From Coccinella septempunctata (taxonomy: Eukaryota > Arthropoda > Insecta > Coleoptera > Coccinellidae): a stretch of 64,000 bases of DNA. The position numbers and the translations under genes were made by a program. A model generated the notes under the pieces. The model saw nothing but the letters and a program-made list of their open reading frames with translations. It was not told the DNA's origin and searched no databases. The stretch covers positions 27,665,521 through 27,729,520 of the forward strand of contig NC_058193.1 of NCBI RefSeq assembly GCF_907165205.1, given 5' to 3'. Below are positions 1 through 13,626 of the stretch, one piece after another (position 1 is the first letter of the stretch; each line of letters opens with the position of its first letter).

Positions 1-3000
1 GCCATGGAAATTTGACACATTTCACTCAGTATAGTACGAAAATGTGGGGTTATGAAGCTTGTCAAAACATTTTTGGGCTTAAAATCAACGCTATGTTTCC
101 TGTTCTACGTAAAAGTTTCTGTTATTACGTATTTTATCACAATGTCGAATCTCTTCGGAAAATATGCGACGAACATAATTGAAGTTTATACAAACTGATT
201 GAATGCATACCAAATCCAGTTATTTGCATGGAAAATACAAGAGATCAGTATAATATCATAATATGCACTAGCTTGAGGAGAGTTAATGTTCGTTATCTTC
301 TTTGGCTGAAGTTTGAATACGTTACATCAGTTGTAGATTTCAAAAATATTAACCCGAAAATGAAATGCATATGATGCAGTGGTTGGGAATGGGTATCTCC
401 CGAAGGAATTAACAGATCATTACAAGAATGTTAAACTCTTCAACAAAAATAATCTTGCATCAATATAAGCAAAAGGAATTAAAGAAAGTTTCAAGTCAAG
501 ATGAACTTCACCTTTAAACAAAAATTTCACATGAATCAACAATTAACAGGACAACTGGCTCGTATTTGTGACTGTTCATCTTAATGCATCGATATAATAA
601 TAATAATTAGGTATTTATTGGTACCTTAAGACATTAACAATGTATAGGACAAGTCAAATGAAAAATAGAAAAATCAATTTTCGGGAACTTATTATACGAC
701 GACATTCAACGAAAATCCTGTAGTGAACTTTTCGCATTAATTCACTCAAACATAAAATTCTCAAATGCCACTACTTTTTTGGGTCTCCCAATAGAAGGAA
801 ATTCTTTGTCCTTCTCTTCATTCACAATCTTTCTGATCGTGGAAATATGCAGCTGAAATATAAGTCGTTTAGATTCAGATGAAACATTATATACATTAGG
901 TAATGAGTTGATAATTGTAAATTGTGGCAATGTCGTTTCATATGTGCAGAGCTTGCTGGATTCTAGAAAAAGAAGACCTAAGAAAATTATTCCATGTTCA
1001 ACTGACTGCATTTATAAAAGTGAATGGACTATAGTGGAAAATCTCAAAAATCAACTCGACTTGAAATTATGTCAATGGGGAAAAGGAAATGACTCATATG
1101 AAGATCGTACAACTGCTGGTCTGATTGCGTCTTATGCCACTCAAAATTCCAATTATTCCTTCTTCCTACCTCCAGATCGACGATTACACCGTATCGTTCG
1201 CTGAAATTTCATCGATCAGTTATCGATGTTCGAACATAAAAGGTATTTCTGGGAATATTATCGTCAGGTTCAATGCACTCCACGCTGAACATTTCTTATG
1301 TGGGCAAGGTAAGTGACCACCAGTAATGGATTTTTGCCATCGTTCTCTAACATATTGTTTGTCGATGACTCATCGGAATATCAATATATTCAGACCGAAG
1401 ATATCGTTGAAAATGTTGTCTTGAACGAGGAGTCTCTGGGTTGAGTTGGTGGATTATATTATTAGGTATCCTCGTTTATTTATCATTATCTTCGCCAAAC
1501 AATAGTCGAGGAATGTTCTTCAAATGGAACATTACTCATTCTTACCCTTGTTAATAAATTGATCTATAAATTTCTTTATAATGCAAAGTATTCAAATTCT
1601 GACCGTAGAATGATTATTGTTTTCAACTTTCAGTGTCTCTCAAAACACTTTCAAACGACCGTTTTGTTTCATACATAACTGAAGAAGCGTGTCTTCACCT
1701 TATTCAAAGGAGAGACAATCACTATCATTACTCAAAATTAAAACGGCTTCCTGCTTGAAGCTCCTATTAACTAGCTACCCTTTAATTTGAACAAGCGGCG
1801 GCTTGTTCTTGGCCCTTAAATACACTCAATAAATAACATCTTTAAGTCTTTAAGGCCATTGTTTCTTGTCGAAAGCATTACTTCCAGTTCGAAGCTCGAC
1901 AAGTACTTTTTTTCAGTTATTGCATCGAGTTCAATGCTCTAACCCTGAATTTTCTGAATTGGCTGAAATTCAAATGACTTAAAGGAGCCAAGCCATCTGT
2001 CGTCGCTGTATTCGACATAAATTTTCGGCATTATATGTGCACCTCGAGGCCGTGGATGTTGAAAAGGGGTAATAAAATGATCATGAAATGCTCCACCGTA
2101 ATTTGATCGTAATGACGCGGTTACGGCTATTCTGCTAAAACCTTTAGGCGTTTCAGAATGACTGCAACAATGTATGACGTCGATTATCGTTATAAAAAAA
2201 TATATTTGGTTTCAATCGGAAACCTGCATAATGATGATGATGAATAGTAATCATCAAGCTAATTTCCATGAACAAAAGTCGTTTCAGATCAAACTAAACG
2301 AAAAGATTATGACTCAGAGACAACCCTCATTCGAGACAAACAAACTAAAACTGAAGAAAAGATGGTTATATATCAGAATTTATCAGAATACTTTGAGTAC
2401 TTGTAAAAACTATAACATCAACTGCTTTTTTTGTTCTTCTACTCTCTTGTTGAGATGAACTTTCAAAGTAGAAAAGGTGGAATGTTTTGTTTTCAAAATA
2501 ATTCTCTTTAATATTAATAATTTAGCCTACATTTTCCAAACTAATCAATTTCACTGCAAAAATTCGAGAGAATTCAGCTGAGGTTTTTATCCCTTGTTTC
2601 ATATACCTCAGGTTGGGATACGTGTGGTTCTGATTTTGCCTTCTAATATTGAGATTTGAACCATGGATCACTTTTTTTATACTATCCTTTCCTTATTAGT
2701 TACTTCACAATCACGAAATGGTTCGATATTGAAAACAATACTTCGTGGATCTCTTTCAACTACTAACAGAACCTTCCGTTCGGTCATTATAAACATCGAA
2801 TGAGTATTCTCTGTGAAATAACTGCGATAAGTCTTCGATTTCCTTTTGCAATCACGCACTTCTCTACTCCCGCAGCAGGGGTTATTGACTGATGATGTGC
2901 AACATGTCCATAAAGCGACCTAACGGACTTGACACGTTATATTTGACATTAACGATATGAACGCAGTTAATGTAACGTCAAAGACACTCGTAAATTTTCC

Positions 3001-6000
3001 GATATACTGCCCGCCCGCTAGAACAAACGTTTGAAGGTGCCTGTAACTATGTTCAACTCGGACACTGCAAATTCCGTAACTCGCAGTCTGTCAACTCAGA
3101 ACAGGACCCTTTCAGCGATCTACTGTAAGACGTGATGTTGTTTAAAGTGTTCGAGAAGTTCAAATTTCTCAGATTAAAAACGAAACCCCTAGAAAAAATA
3201 TAAACGACATATTATGAACTGTCAGATATCTACAGCACAATCTTCGCCCATAAAATGATACATACTTCAAAGAGCATAATCAACATAATCAAAGACCTTC
3301 GGAATTTTACTTTTCATAAAGGATGAAATGAAATTATGGCATTGATTTTCGAGTTTGCAGCTTGAGTTGGGACACTCTGTATATATAGGTTTTCCCCTGC
3401 AATCTCAGTTCTGGGTCGCTTCTAAAGATTCTAACCATTCCACAGAACACGTGTCATGTTCATGGTCGTCCTGTCCAATTTTGGCCCTCAGTCCTCAGTC
3501 AATTATATCTTCTGGTGTCAACACCAAGATGCGCAAACTGATAATTTCCGCGACCGTTTCAGCAATTCTAGACAGGCGTTGTATGACGTTCAATACGGCA
3601 TGTAAATGTCCTCATAAAACTACAGTTATCACGGTCTAATAGGACTATTCCTCTCTTCTCTGCCACGGCGACTTCCTATATCCTTTCTTTTCTGAAAAAG
3701 ACGTGTTTTTCTTGGTAAAATTACCGATTATTCACGTTGAATATGTTCTGGTTAAGAACGGGTTGCGTTTCTAATAATGACAGCTTTCATATTCCCAGCA
3801 ACGAGTCAAGAATTATAATGGTACTTCAATCATCTAATTGCCGAAAAAAACTCCAATTGGCAGTATCGAGAAGATTATTCAGTTAGGGGTTAAGTCAGCT
3901 TGAGCTAGCTAGGAGCAACTTGTATGTGTCAATGTGAAAAAAAATTTTCAACAGAAAAATATTCCCATTCTAAGGTATTTCAATAACTATTGAGAGGTCC
4001 TTTTTGGTCTGGGTTGAAGAGACTCAATTCAACAAAATGCCGACGTCTTGTTTTATTTAAAATCGTCTTCAGGGCTCTACAATAGACGGTACAACATTAA
4101 AAATTAACAAAAAAATATCACACTAATCTGTAAGAAAAAACATATAAACATTTTTTGTATATGGACAATCTACCAAAGTAATAAACATGAATGAAGGCAA
4201 AGTAAACAAAAATTGAACAAATCAACGACTTGGTTACATATATATACATATAAAAAACAGTACCTTTACAATATTAAATACTCTAAATTACATCAAAATT
4301 CTAAGGTATATTTTATTATACAGGATGTGAATGAATAGTTGCGGAGCAATATAAGATGTGATTCCTTGTGAAACAATAGTGTACATATTTTTTGAGAAGT
4401 TTGGTTAGATACAAACGATTCAATTCACTGATATTCAAATCGATAAACCAGAATTTCGTGGAAACCATCGTTGATCTGCTAATTTTTTGTCCAACTCTTC
4501 TATCAGTTGGGTCTATATGTGCTTCAAATGTATTAGCGGTATTGATAGGAAATTTCTATTTCGGGAAATGTGGATAAATTGGTGGGTTCACCCATTCTTG
4601 CCCCTTTGGAAAAGCTCGATATAATTGCGTGTTTTTCCTTTTTTCCTTCCAATCTGCGACATCTGTTCATTGTGTCATGAGTTTCCAAAATGTCCGACGA
4701 AACACCAGGTAAAATGTCCATTTATTTCTATTGAATGCAAATTCATCATATCTCCTCCTATCTGAAATCTTTTTTATGTCAATAACATCCAAAGATTTTT
4801 CGATATTTTTCCATGCAGCCGATAAGAATGAAAACTCACGGTTCCACGGTTGTTGAAATTTGCTATAGGTAACGTTCCGAGAATTCTGTTGGTAACTGTA
4901 CGCTTTTTTGACCGTATTTTTGCCGGTGATCTATTGACGAAATATTTTACTGCACCGCGGGCTGTACCTGCGAGTTGCATCATTGTACGTATTTTTACCA
5001 CGGGTCGTAAAAAGTACTGATGGAAGGACGTTTAAACTAGAGCAGACGTCAATTCAGTTTTCCAAAGAACCATAAAAGAGTCAAAATAATATCGATATTT
5101 ATGGTCGGAGTTTTACCTTTCGGAAACCTCTGACTAAAAACATCTTGTTCGGAAATGACTCCAATTAGGCATATAACATATATTTCCTTGAAATCAATGA
5201 GCACATTGTATAATTTTTGATTTATTGTCAGATGACTTTGGCTGATATAATAATTATTGATATTGTTTCGATAAACGTTAACACTGTTTGAAAAACTACT
5301 TCGAACAAATAGTAAATAGCTTGTGATTTCGAGAGACAACTCAAAAAAATGCATTCTCCTAGAACTCAAATTAACCTTTGTTCAATATTTTAACTAATAA
5401 ATATCAAAAATAGTTACTTGAAAAAGTTCTTGGGAAGCTATTTATGTACGAAGAAAATTTTTCAACTTTCTTTGTAGTTTATTTTGTTTGCCAATATAAA
5501 AAGTGACGAAAAAAACTGCTGCTTCGGAAGATTGAGAAGCGGGGCTAAATCCCTATAATGTCAGCATGATATTCGCCAACTAGGTAAATTTAAGCCTATA
5601 AATTATTTTTTTCCAAAAACTGCTACTTTGTACAAAAAGTCCAAGCTATCAAAAATGTTTTTAATGGTATAATAGGAATAAGGAAAATATTTTCTTGCGG
5701 AATAATTTTCAGAGGTGGCCCTTATAATTTTATGGAAACACCACCAAATTTTTTTGGAGTTTTTGCTTTTTTTGCTGCTGCAGTTTTTGCTGCTGGTGTT
5801 TTTGCTGCTCATTTTTGTCAGTTACCTGGGTTTTTATGAAAAAATCGAGAATTGCTCTTCTGCTGCTAACTTTAGAAAGCTGAACAAATAAAATTATATG
5901 AAATGATTTTTTTCCTAACTATTCATCTCACCCTGTAAAAACAATCAACTTCATGAGCGTAACTTGATAAGTTGAAGTGATGGAAGATTGAAAAGGCATA

Positions 6001-7004
6001 TAACTAGGGTATTTCTATATAATGTCGGCCCATAATTGGAAGGTTCGAAAGCCTGGCCATAATTTTTTATTTTTTTGGAATAATAGTGGATGGTGGGTAA
6101 GAATATGTATTTGGACTAATCTTTGTGAATTTTTTTATGATATCCTGTTACACAAGACCTTATTTTATCAAGGAAAAGAACACAAATTTTCAGCTAAACA
6201 TTCTGCTCAGTTATTGGCAAATAAAACTCCTCAAAAACCTTCAGACCCGAAGCAGAATGATCTTGAATTTTTTTTTACCATCCCACATGTTGGAATTGCA
6301 CGAATTCTTGGTGGTCGCTTCCAAAGGAACTCTTTTTATCGCATTATACTTTTGGGGGGCCGTCCTCGCAGATGCTTCGGCAGATGAGCGACGGCACACT
6401 ATGATCTTGACAAAAATATTATATAATATTCATAACGGTATATGCCGGTAGGAAGACAGTGGAAAGGGTGTTGTCCCCACGTATAACTTGCCACGTGTCC
6501 CGAAGAACGTATACTTTCCCTTCAACCAGGAAGCGGAGGTTTCGCCCGAAATAACGGACGCGTGTAGGGTCGCGTGTATTACACGCATTTTTTGTTCCTT
6601 ACCCACCGCCACCATCGCACCGGGTCCTGCGGTGGATCGGGGCGGAAGTACCATATATGATGTCTCTTTATTATGACGTAATATTTGCGATCGAAGATTC
6701 TGAAAGGAAATTATGGTCTTTATCTACCTACTGCGACCGGGGAAAAAACGAAAGCTCTTAAATTACAATCTTGCTGGGATACCACAGGTGTTACCAGAAC
6801 TTGTGGGCTTTGGTATTCTCAGGTAGCACAAGTCACATTCGCATTAATGTCTTGGAGACTGGGCAGAATCCTGCTCTGATGATGATACTTGTTTAAATTT
6901 CGATTATGAATCCTCGAAATCGGGGACAAGAAGTATAAAAACAAATCCGAAAACTCGCTCGTAGAATGGGTCTCAAAGTTGTTACCACCAGATTGGTGTC
7001 CTTA
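1..7004. other. Left-end stretch without a recognised gene
   Basis: This AT-rich DNA has only short open frames that resemble no family I know. An imperfect TTTTTGCTGCTG repeat lies at about 5760-5812. A stretch near 4020-4085 (GCCGACGTCTTG, then CGTCTTCAGGGC) looks like the end of a dispersed repeat but could not be bounded. Nothing else is supported. Confidence 0.6.
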
Positions 7005-7552
7005 CAGGGTGGGCAAATTCGTTGTCTACTGAGAGGATCTCGACAACTATAGTAGCTAGAAGAAAACTCATTTTCGGAGGAACAAAGAATGGTGAAAACT
7101 GCAGCCTTCTACGATACTTGGTTTTGGAGTTTGACAATTTCGTAAAGTTCTCATAAATTTTTTATCTTTGAAGTTACAAATCTGAAACTTGAACCTTGTA
7201 CGGGCACTTTTTTTCGTAGAGTCCACTGATGACCTCGAAATATTCTTTCATTTCGAATCATTAGGTGAACTTTAATTTTTTTAAATGCAAATCTTTTGTC
7301 TGTAGATTCTACCTGCCTAAGAAGGTTCAAGTTTCAGATCTGTAAATTCAAAGACAAAAAGTTATGAGAACTTTCCGAATCGTACAAATCTCAATTTTTG
7401 TTTAAAACTCGAAATCTAAAAATGATAGGCCGATTCTGTATTCAGATTTAGATTAGTCATGAAAAAAGAGCTCGAGAATGTGCCATCCGTTTTCTTCTAG
7501 CTGCTATAGTTCTCGAGATCCCCTCAGTAGACAACGAATTTTGCCCACCCTG
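7005..7552. mobile_element. Family A foldback MITE
   Basis: This 548-bp element is flanked by TA (7003-7004 and 7553-7554). It starts CAGGGTGGGCAAATTCGTTG and ends with the inverted counterpart, and the two halves are diverged inverted copies over most of their length. It is non-coding. Other copies lie at 9264, 12364, 12955 and 43541. Confidence 0.85.
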
Positions 7553-7668
7553 TACATTCTTACCCGCGTAAAATTGGGTTAGGAATAATAAAACTAGACA
7601 ACGAACAATTTCAAACGCATTTTCAGTCCACTGTTTTCACTTTGTCTCCAGTTGACTATTTTATACAA

Positions 7669-8341
7669 GCTGAGTCTGAGTCCTTGATTGGTACAAATAT
7701 TTTAATAGTAGTTTCTTGAGATCAAAAGAAACACCTTTTTTCTATACCCTTTTTTCTGATGGCCCTGATAAAAAGATATAGCCATTTTAAGTTTTCATAA
7801 TGATCTGTGCCACCCCTGGAAAACAAAATAACCTTCAGAATAACTAGCCTAATCTGTGACACTATACATCTGTGGATCTTTTTAACAGAGTTGTATTCAG
7901 CCAAAGTACCCAATTTCGTAGAGACTTTTTAACTTTTGAACATCAAATTACTCGAAAACGGCGCATTATACGAGAATACTTTTATTTTACAAAACGTTCA
8001 AATATTCATTAGATAATGCCAACTTAGTTTCAAGTGTTGGGTTCTTTGAATTATTGGTATTTTTTTGGTACGTAATGGTCATAATGAGAAAACTGGAAAA
8101 TGTGGTTTATATCTTGTGTCTGAAAAAGATTCATCAAATAAATGTAAAACTATATTACGAAATTCATTTCATTCGATAAAACCGTTTGTGAGATAAAACT
8201 AAAAATAAAATTTTTTTATGGTTTTTCAACAGCCTGTATCTTTTAAACCGAGCCGATTCGGAGAAAATGGTAGGAGAAAAAAATGTTTATTTTGACCTCA
8301 AGAATCTACTATTGAAATATTTGTACGAGTTGAAGACCCTT
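7669..8341. mobile_element. Family B foldback MITE, decayed
   Basis: This copy matches the B elements at 13627 and 26278 internally: it includes ATGAGCTGTGCCACC-type and CGAAAACGGCGCATTATACG segments and inverted GGTACAAATATTTTAA / TTGTACGAG ends. The outermost CAGGGTGAG termini have decayed, so the limits are approximate. Confidence 0.75.
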
Positions 8342-9136
8342 TACTTATAAGCTTTTGATTTACCTCAAACAATTATTTATTTTGACACATTTTTTCTTTA
8401 GTGTAGTTAAGCGTTAGTTTGCTATTTATTTTTTCAATTCATAGATACAATGTGATAATTTTGGCCATTTCTGATAACAGTTGTAACATTATTTTTTGTA
8501 ATTTTTTGTATGGCCTATGAAAACAATTTTCGACATTGTAAAAACGGCGATAAACTCTCTTTCTCTCTCCTTTTACTTGGACATGAGGAATGCTCGATAC
8601 GATTGTTTCGCCTCTTTAGTGATAGATTCCAGTAATATCCAGAATTACATCGAAATGATTAAAGAAGCATTTTTTCACGCTCTCATTGCTCCATTCACTT
8701 ACGGTCATTTATCATCTAATAATCCGGACGGTTTCCTGTGTTTAAAAAAAACACGATTACGAGCTAGATCCGCCTCGACGATATCGAAACCGTCAATAAA
8801 AGTAACAACGATGAGGAACGTCGGCTAGAAAAATTGGGAAGAGACGCGTTCAACTTGATTCTTCCGTCTCGGTTCAGGACCGAAATACCTAGTCGGCTTG
8901 TTTCGAAGACCGCACTAGCCAATTTCGGTTGTGTCTGTACCACACGGATTCGGGCACAACGGAAAGTGTTTTCTAGATTCGGCCAGGAAATCACGCGGTC
9001 AGCAAGTGAGTAGGATAATTGGGCTACGCTTGTCGTTTGTTCGATTTGCAGCTTCGTCGGAGGAATCAACGAAAGTACTTAGTGTATCGCGGTCGTTCTT
9101 TGTAGTATTTTGTGTATGACCATGTAGATCGTTCAG
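8342..9136. other. Stretch without a recognised gene
   Basis: The stretch includes a GC-richer patch at about 8750-9070. Open frames occur on both strands there but overlap and show no recognisable domain. Confidence 0.5.
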
Positions 9137-9222
9137 GTTAGGCAAAATTCGTTGTCTACTGAGGGGATCTCGAAAACTATAAGAGATAGAAGAAGAAGGA
9201 CCACTCATGTCCGAGCTCTTTT
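9137..9222. mobile_element. Family A MITE end fragment
   Basis: GCAAAATTCGTTGTCTACTG and the following bases match the terminal 80 bp of family A. The rest of the element is absent. Confidence 0.65.
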
Positions 9223-9263
9223 TATATTTCTTTTCTCGCATGGATCTTTCAGTTTTGCGAGTA

Positions 9264-9882
9264 CAGGGTAGGCAAATTCGATGGGATTGAATGGCATCTC
9301 TGTAACTGTGAGCAAAATTCATTTTTCACTTAGGAGATCTCGGGAAATAAAATGCTGGAAGAAAACAGATGACACATTTCCGAGATCTTTTTCAGAGAAG
9401 CAAAGAATGGTGAAAACCGTAGCCTCCTACGATTTTTCGTTTTTGAGTTATTAGCAAAAAATGAAATTTTGACGATTTCGAAAAGTTCTCATAACTTTTT
9501 TGTCTTTGAAGTTACAGATCTGAAACCATAACCTTCTACGGGCACTTTTTTACGTAGAATCCACTAACGAGCTCAAAATATTTTTTTTATTTCGAATCTA
9601 GAATTGCAAAAAAATCTTTTGCCAGTAGATTCTACGTATAAAATTGCCTAAGAAGGTTCAAGATTCAGATCTGTAACTTCAAAGACAAAAAAGTTATGAG
9701 AACTTTTCGAAATCGTCAAAATCTCATTTTTTGCTAATAACTCATACGAAGAATTGTAGGAGGCTACGGTTTCCACCATTCTTTAATTCTCTGAAAAAGA
9801 GCTAAAAAATGTGTCATCCGTTTTCTTCTAGCTCTTATAGTTCTCGAGAACCTTCAGTAGACAAAGAATTTTGCCCATCCTG
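9264..9882. mobile_element. Family A foldback MITE
   Basis: This 619-bp element is flanked by TA at 9262-9263 and 9883-9884. It has CAGGGTAGGC at the left and GCCCATCCTG at the right. The inverted halves both carry the AAAAGTTCTCATAACTTTTT-type and GTAGAATCCACT-type segments. Confidence 0.8.
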
Positions 9883-10312
9883 TAAATTGCATGGCTCTTT
9901 GGGTTCGCTTAGAGAGTTCACTTGATCACGACCATCAACTAAACTGTTGTTGGTTTGGCATCGATGTTGTTTGTTTTTTGCGTCAAGTATTTAGAAACGT
10001 CAGAATTTTCCTAATTTTAACATGTTTTATTCAATCCCAGGTTACTTGTATCTGCATTGCATCTGTTTCGAAATGGACCTATTTTTGAAGGCAGCACTTT
10101 TCATCCGCATACACTTTTCGTCCGCATTACACTTTCCGACCGCAAATTTTTTTCGTCCGACTATTCGTCTTCATACTAGATAGAGGGGCGATTGAATCAA
10201 TTTCGTGAATACAGAATTCGATATGAACATAAGTGCCCATGACAATAACTATAATTTGCTATTGTCGAATTAATTCTTCACCAAATCGACTAAATTTTAC
10301 GAGTGATTTAGC

Positions 10313-10327
10313 TTAGGTTAGGTTAGG
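10313..10327 (+). repeat. Three TTAGG units (insect telomere motif)
   Basis: TTAGG occurs three times in tandem, immediately at the left end of a foldback element. (TTAGG)n is the ancestral insect telomere repeat. Three units could be chance or a repair scar. Confidence 0.4.
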
Positions 10328-10927
10328 TGATACCTGAACTACAACTTCTCAACCCAAAGAGATAGAGGAAAAGGAATGCCAAATTACAGTTCCTTTTTTT
10401 CGGGAAAATGACAATGCCATCAACTTAATTTCTTTATCTTCTCTTGTTTTCGAGTTATGGGCCAAAATTTAAATTTGGGCGATTTCAACATTGATCATCT
10501 TCGTTGCCGTTTGTGCTAGGATGATGAAATGAAAACACTCTTTAGATAGGAATCCAGTGGCGTACTCCGATTTTTTCCAAGGGGTTTTCTTACTGGGTTG
10601 TGTTTTTTCTTGTGGAAACAATAATTTCAGAAATATATAATACATCATTCATCGCCCAGATGCGTTCACATATCAAAGAAAAAAAGTCAGAGTACGCCAA
10701 TGGATTGCTTTCAAAAAATGTTTGTAGAATGTTTTTATTTCAACATCCTAGCACAAACAGAAATGGAGACGATGACCAATGTTGAGATCACCCAAATTTC
10801 AGCCTATAACTCGAAAACAAAAGAAGATAGAAGAATGCAGTTGATGGGCGATGGCATTCTAAATTTCTTCTTCTTCTCTTTGGGTTGAAAAGTTGAAGTT
10901 CAGGTATCACCGATTTTGTCCACCCTG
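10327..10927. mobile_element. Family C foldback MITE, left tip missing
   Basis: Two arms of about 250 bp are inverted copies of one another: GTGATACCTGAAC at 10327 pairs with GTTCAGGTATCAC ending at 10910, and similarity continues through TTTGTGCTAGGATG. The right side has an extra GATTTTGTCCACCCTG end, followed by TA (10928-10929). The matching left tip is absent and is replaced by TTAGG units. The element is non-coding. Confidence 0.75.
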
Positions 10928-10929
10928 TA

Positions 10930-12363
10930 CGTGGTTTGAATGTTAGTGTTCATCAAGAATGGATACTGATAGCGATATGGATATCAGTAACACTACTCAA
11001 GAGTTGAGGGAATTCGCAAATACAGCAACCATCAAACGAGGTCGAAGAAAAAATTTTTAAATGCACCTCGGCAAAAAGTGTCTATACTGTATCGCCAGTT
11101 TGCTAGCCTCGACTGTGCCTCGGCAATCAATTCACAGACTCGACTAAAATGGACATTGTTTCGTCCTTGGTACATAAATGACTTCCTTGAACTTGTTTTA
11201 ATGATAAAGAGCGTTATGATTTTGCCCAAATATTTGTAATTTTCGAATTTAACCCGAAAAGAGGGTTTGACGATTAATGAATAGTGTTTTAATGTTAACT
11301 CTATCGAAATGGCTTTTAAAATGAATCAAGGGAAACAGATTTCTTAGGCTCTGAAGTTTGTTTTTGTTCGAAACTTTTGATTTTAACTCTGAAATTGTTT
11401 GGAAACCGAGATTTAATGAGGTTTTTCTTTGTTGCACTAATCTATCCAACAATTTTTGATCATGGACGAACAACAGGATGAAAAAGCGAGATTTATTCTA
11501 AATAACGGACCACTATCAAAAACTTGCCGAAACTTAGTGGATTATAATCAATATACTGATGGAAATAGCCCAATGAATCCTAGAACAAATCTCTACATAA
11601 ACAGGTAGATGAGACGTGCATTCCTATCGCGCCGAGAGGCCCAACCGCTGTTAGATGGAAGACGGAAGGTGTCCGATCGGCATGTGGACGCCGATTCATA
11701 GCGGAAACCGGGCTCTTTTATCGCGAACGCCTCTTCTGGAGCAATTTCGTGAGCGTTGACTCCTTTGCGGGGTGGGCGCAACGTTCGCGTAACCGAGAGT
11801 TCAATGTCAGTCAGTGGCGCTTTGCCGATCTCGGGCCTGCCGCGCTTTTCCTGGGTCGCCGACTGACCGTGGCCCGCCGAGATGAAGAAGAGAGAAGAGA
11901 GAATCGGCGAACGGGCGGACAGCATCGGCATCGTCGGCTTTCTGGGCCACGTCCCGCATAAACGGGCGATAATCGAAGCGCTAGATCGAACGATGCGAAT
12001 TCTAGATGAGGAAGAGAAGCGAAACTCATCATTATCGCGGTTGTTGTTGTTGTTGTTGTTGCAGATGGAGTTGGTGTTCGTCGGGTTCTGTTCCGACCTT
12101 GATCTCTAGAAATTCGTTAACTCGGATTTCAGAGGCGTCTATGATGATGATCTATTCGGTCATCGCTATGTCGATTATGGCGCGATTTGGGTTGAAGGAT
12201 TGGGTCACGTTGCGGAGGACGCTTATAATCTGAAGAGAAGCGAAAAAAAAGTAATTCGCCTTGAAAATATCTCGACGAAATTATCAGTTATGCGATGAAA
12301 CTATGTACTCTGATTCCTTATACTTGTCTTCTTTTTCAAGCATGAATATTTCAATCCGGAGTA
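10930..12363. other. Stretch with a GC-rich island, no assigned gene
   Basis: From about 11600 to 12230 the composition switches to GC-rich DNA with CpG words and a (GTT)n run at about 12042-12061, unlike the AT-rich sides. ATG-led frames exist on both strands (75 codons at 11882-12109 on +, 112 codons at 11593-11931 on -), mutually overlapping. The minus frame has a weakly hydrophobic start. None could be assigned. The island could be a regulatory element or an untranslated or alternative first exon. Confidence 0.4.
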
Positions 12364-12952
12364 CAGGGTGGGCAAAATTCGATGGGATTGAATGGCAGCT
12401 CTGTGTAACGTTGTTCACTGAGGGGATTTCGGGAACTATAAGAGCTAGAAGAATTCGAATGACACATTTCCTAGCTCTTTTTCAGGGAACCAAAGAATGA
12501 GATTTTGACGATTTCGAAAAGTTCTCATAACTTTGTATTTGAAGTTACAGATCTGAAATTTGAACCTTCTACAGGCACTTTTTTACGTAGAATCCACTGA
12601 CGAGCTCAAAATATCTTTTCATTTCGAATCGTCAGGCGAACTCTTTTAAAATGCAAACTTTTATTGAATTTGTTATTTTTGAATTGGAAAAAATCTTTTG
12701 TCAGTAGATTCTACGTATAAAAGTGCCTAAGAATGTTCAAGTTTCAGATCTGTAACTTCAAAGACAAAAAGTTTTTTGAAATCGTCAAGATCTCATTTTC
12801 TGCCAATAACTCAAAAACGAAGAATCATAGGAGGCTACGGTTTTCACCATTCTTTGTTTCTCTGAAAGAGAGTTCGGAAATGTGTCATCCGTTTTTTTCT
12901 AGCTTTCATAGTTCTCGAGATTCCCTCAGTGGACAACGAATTTCACTCCCCG
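12364..12952. mobile_element. Family A foldback MITE, first of a tandem pair
   Basis: This 589-bp copy begins CAGGGTGGGCAAAATTCGAT after TA (12362-12363) and ends CACTCCCCG before TA (12953-12954). Its halves are inverted, as in other A copies. Confidence 0.8.
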
Positions 12953-12954
12953 TA

Positions 12955-13568
12955 CAGGGTGGGCAAAATTCGTTGTCTACTGAGGGGATCTCAAAAACTA
13001 TAGCAGCTAGAAGAAAACGGATGACACATTCTAGCTCTTTTTTCATGACTAATCCAAATCTGAAAACAGAATAGGCCTTTCATTTTTAAATGAAAGAGTT
13101 ATAAATAAAAATTGAGATTTTGACGATTCCGAAAAGTTCTCATAACTTTTTTGTCTTTGAGGTTACAGATCTGAAACTACAACCTTCTTAGACAATTTCA
13201 TACGTAGAATCTATGGACAAAAGATTTTTTCAAATTCAAAAATAGCAAATTCAATAAAAGTTGCATTAAAAAAAAAATGAAAGTTCACCTAATGATTCGA
13301 AATGAAAAAATATTTTGAGCTCATCAGTGGATTCTACATAAAAAATTGCCTGTAGAAGGTTCAAGTTTCAGATTTGTAACTTCAAAGACAAAAAAGTTAT
13401 GAGAACTTTACGATATTGTCAAACTCCAAAACCAAGTATCGTAGAAGGCTGCAGTTTTCACCATTCTTTGTTTCTCCGAAAAAGAGCTAGGAAATGTGTC
13501 ATCCGTTTTCTTCCAGCTGCTATAGTTCTCGAGATCCTCTCAGTAGACAATGAATTTTGCCCACCCTG
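12955..13568. mobile_element. Family A foldback MITE, second of a tandem pair
   Basis: This 614-bp copy begins CAGGGTGGGCAAAATTCGTT and ends GCCCACCCTG. It is followed by TA (13569-13570). It shares the single TA at 12953-12954 with its left neighbour. Confidence 0.82.
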
Positions 13569-13626
13569 TACACTAAATGAGCTACTTCAATTTCGTTGGC
13601 GATAAATATGAAAACCAGTACATATA

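Noticed and set aside
11593..11931. 112-codon minus-strand frame with a hydrophobic start
   Set aside because: The signal-peptide look is weak, it overlaps other frames in GC-rich DNA, and it has no homology I recognise.
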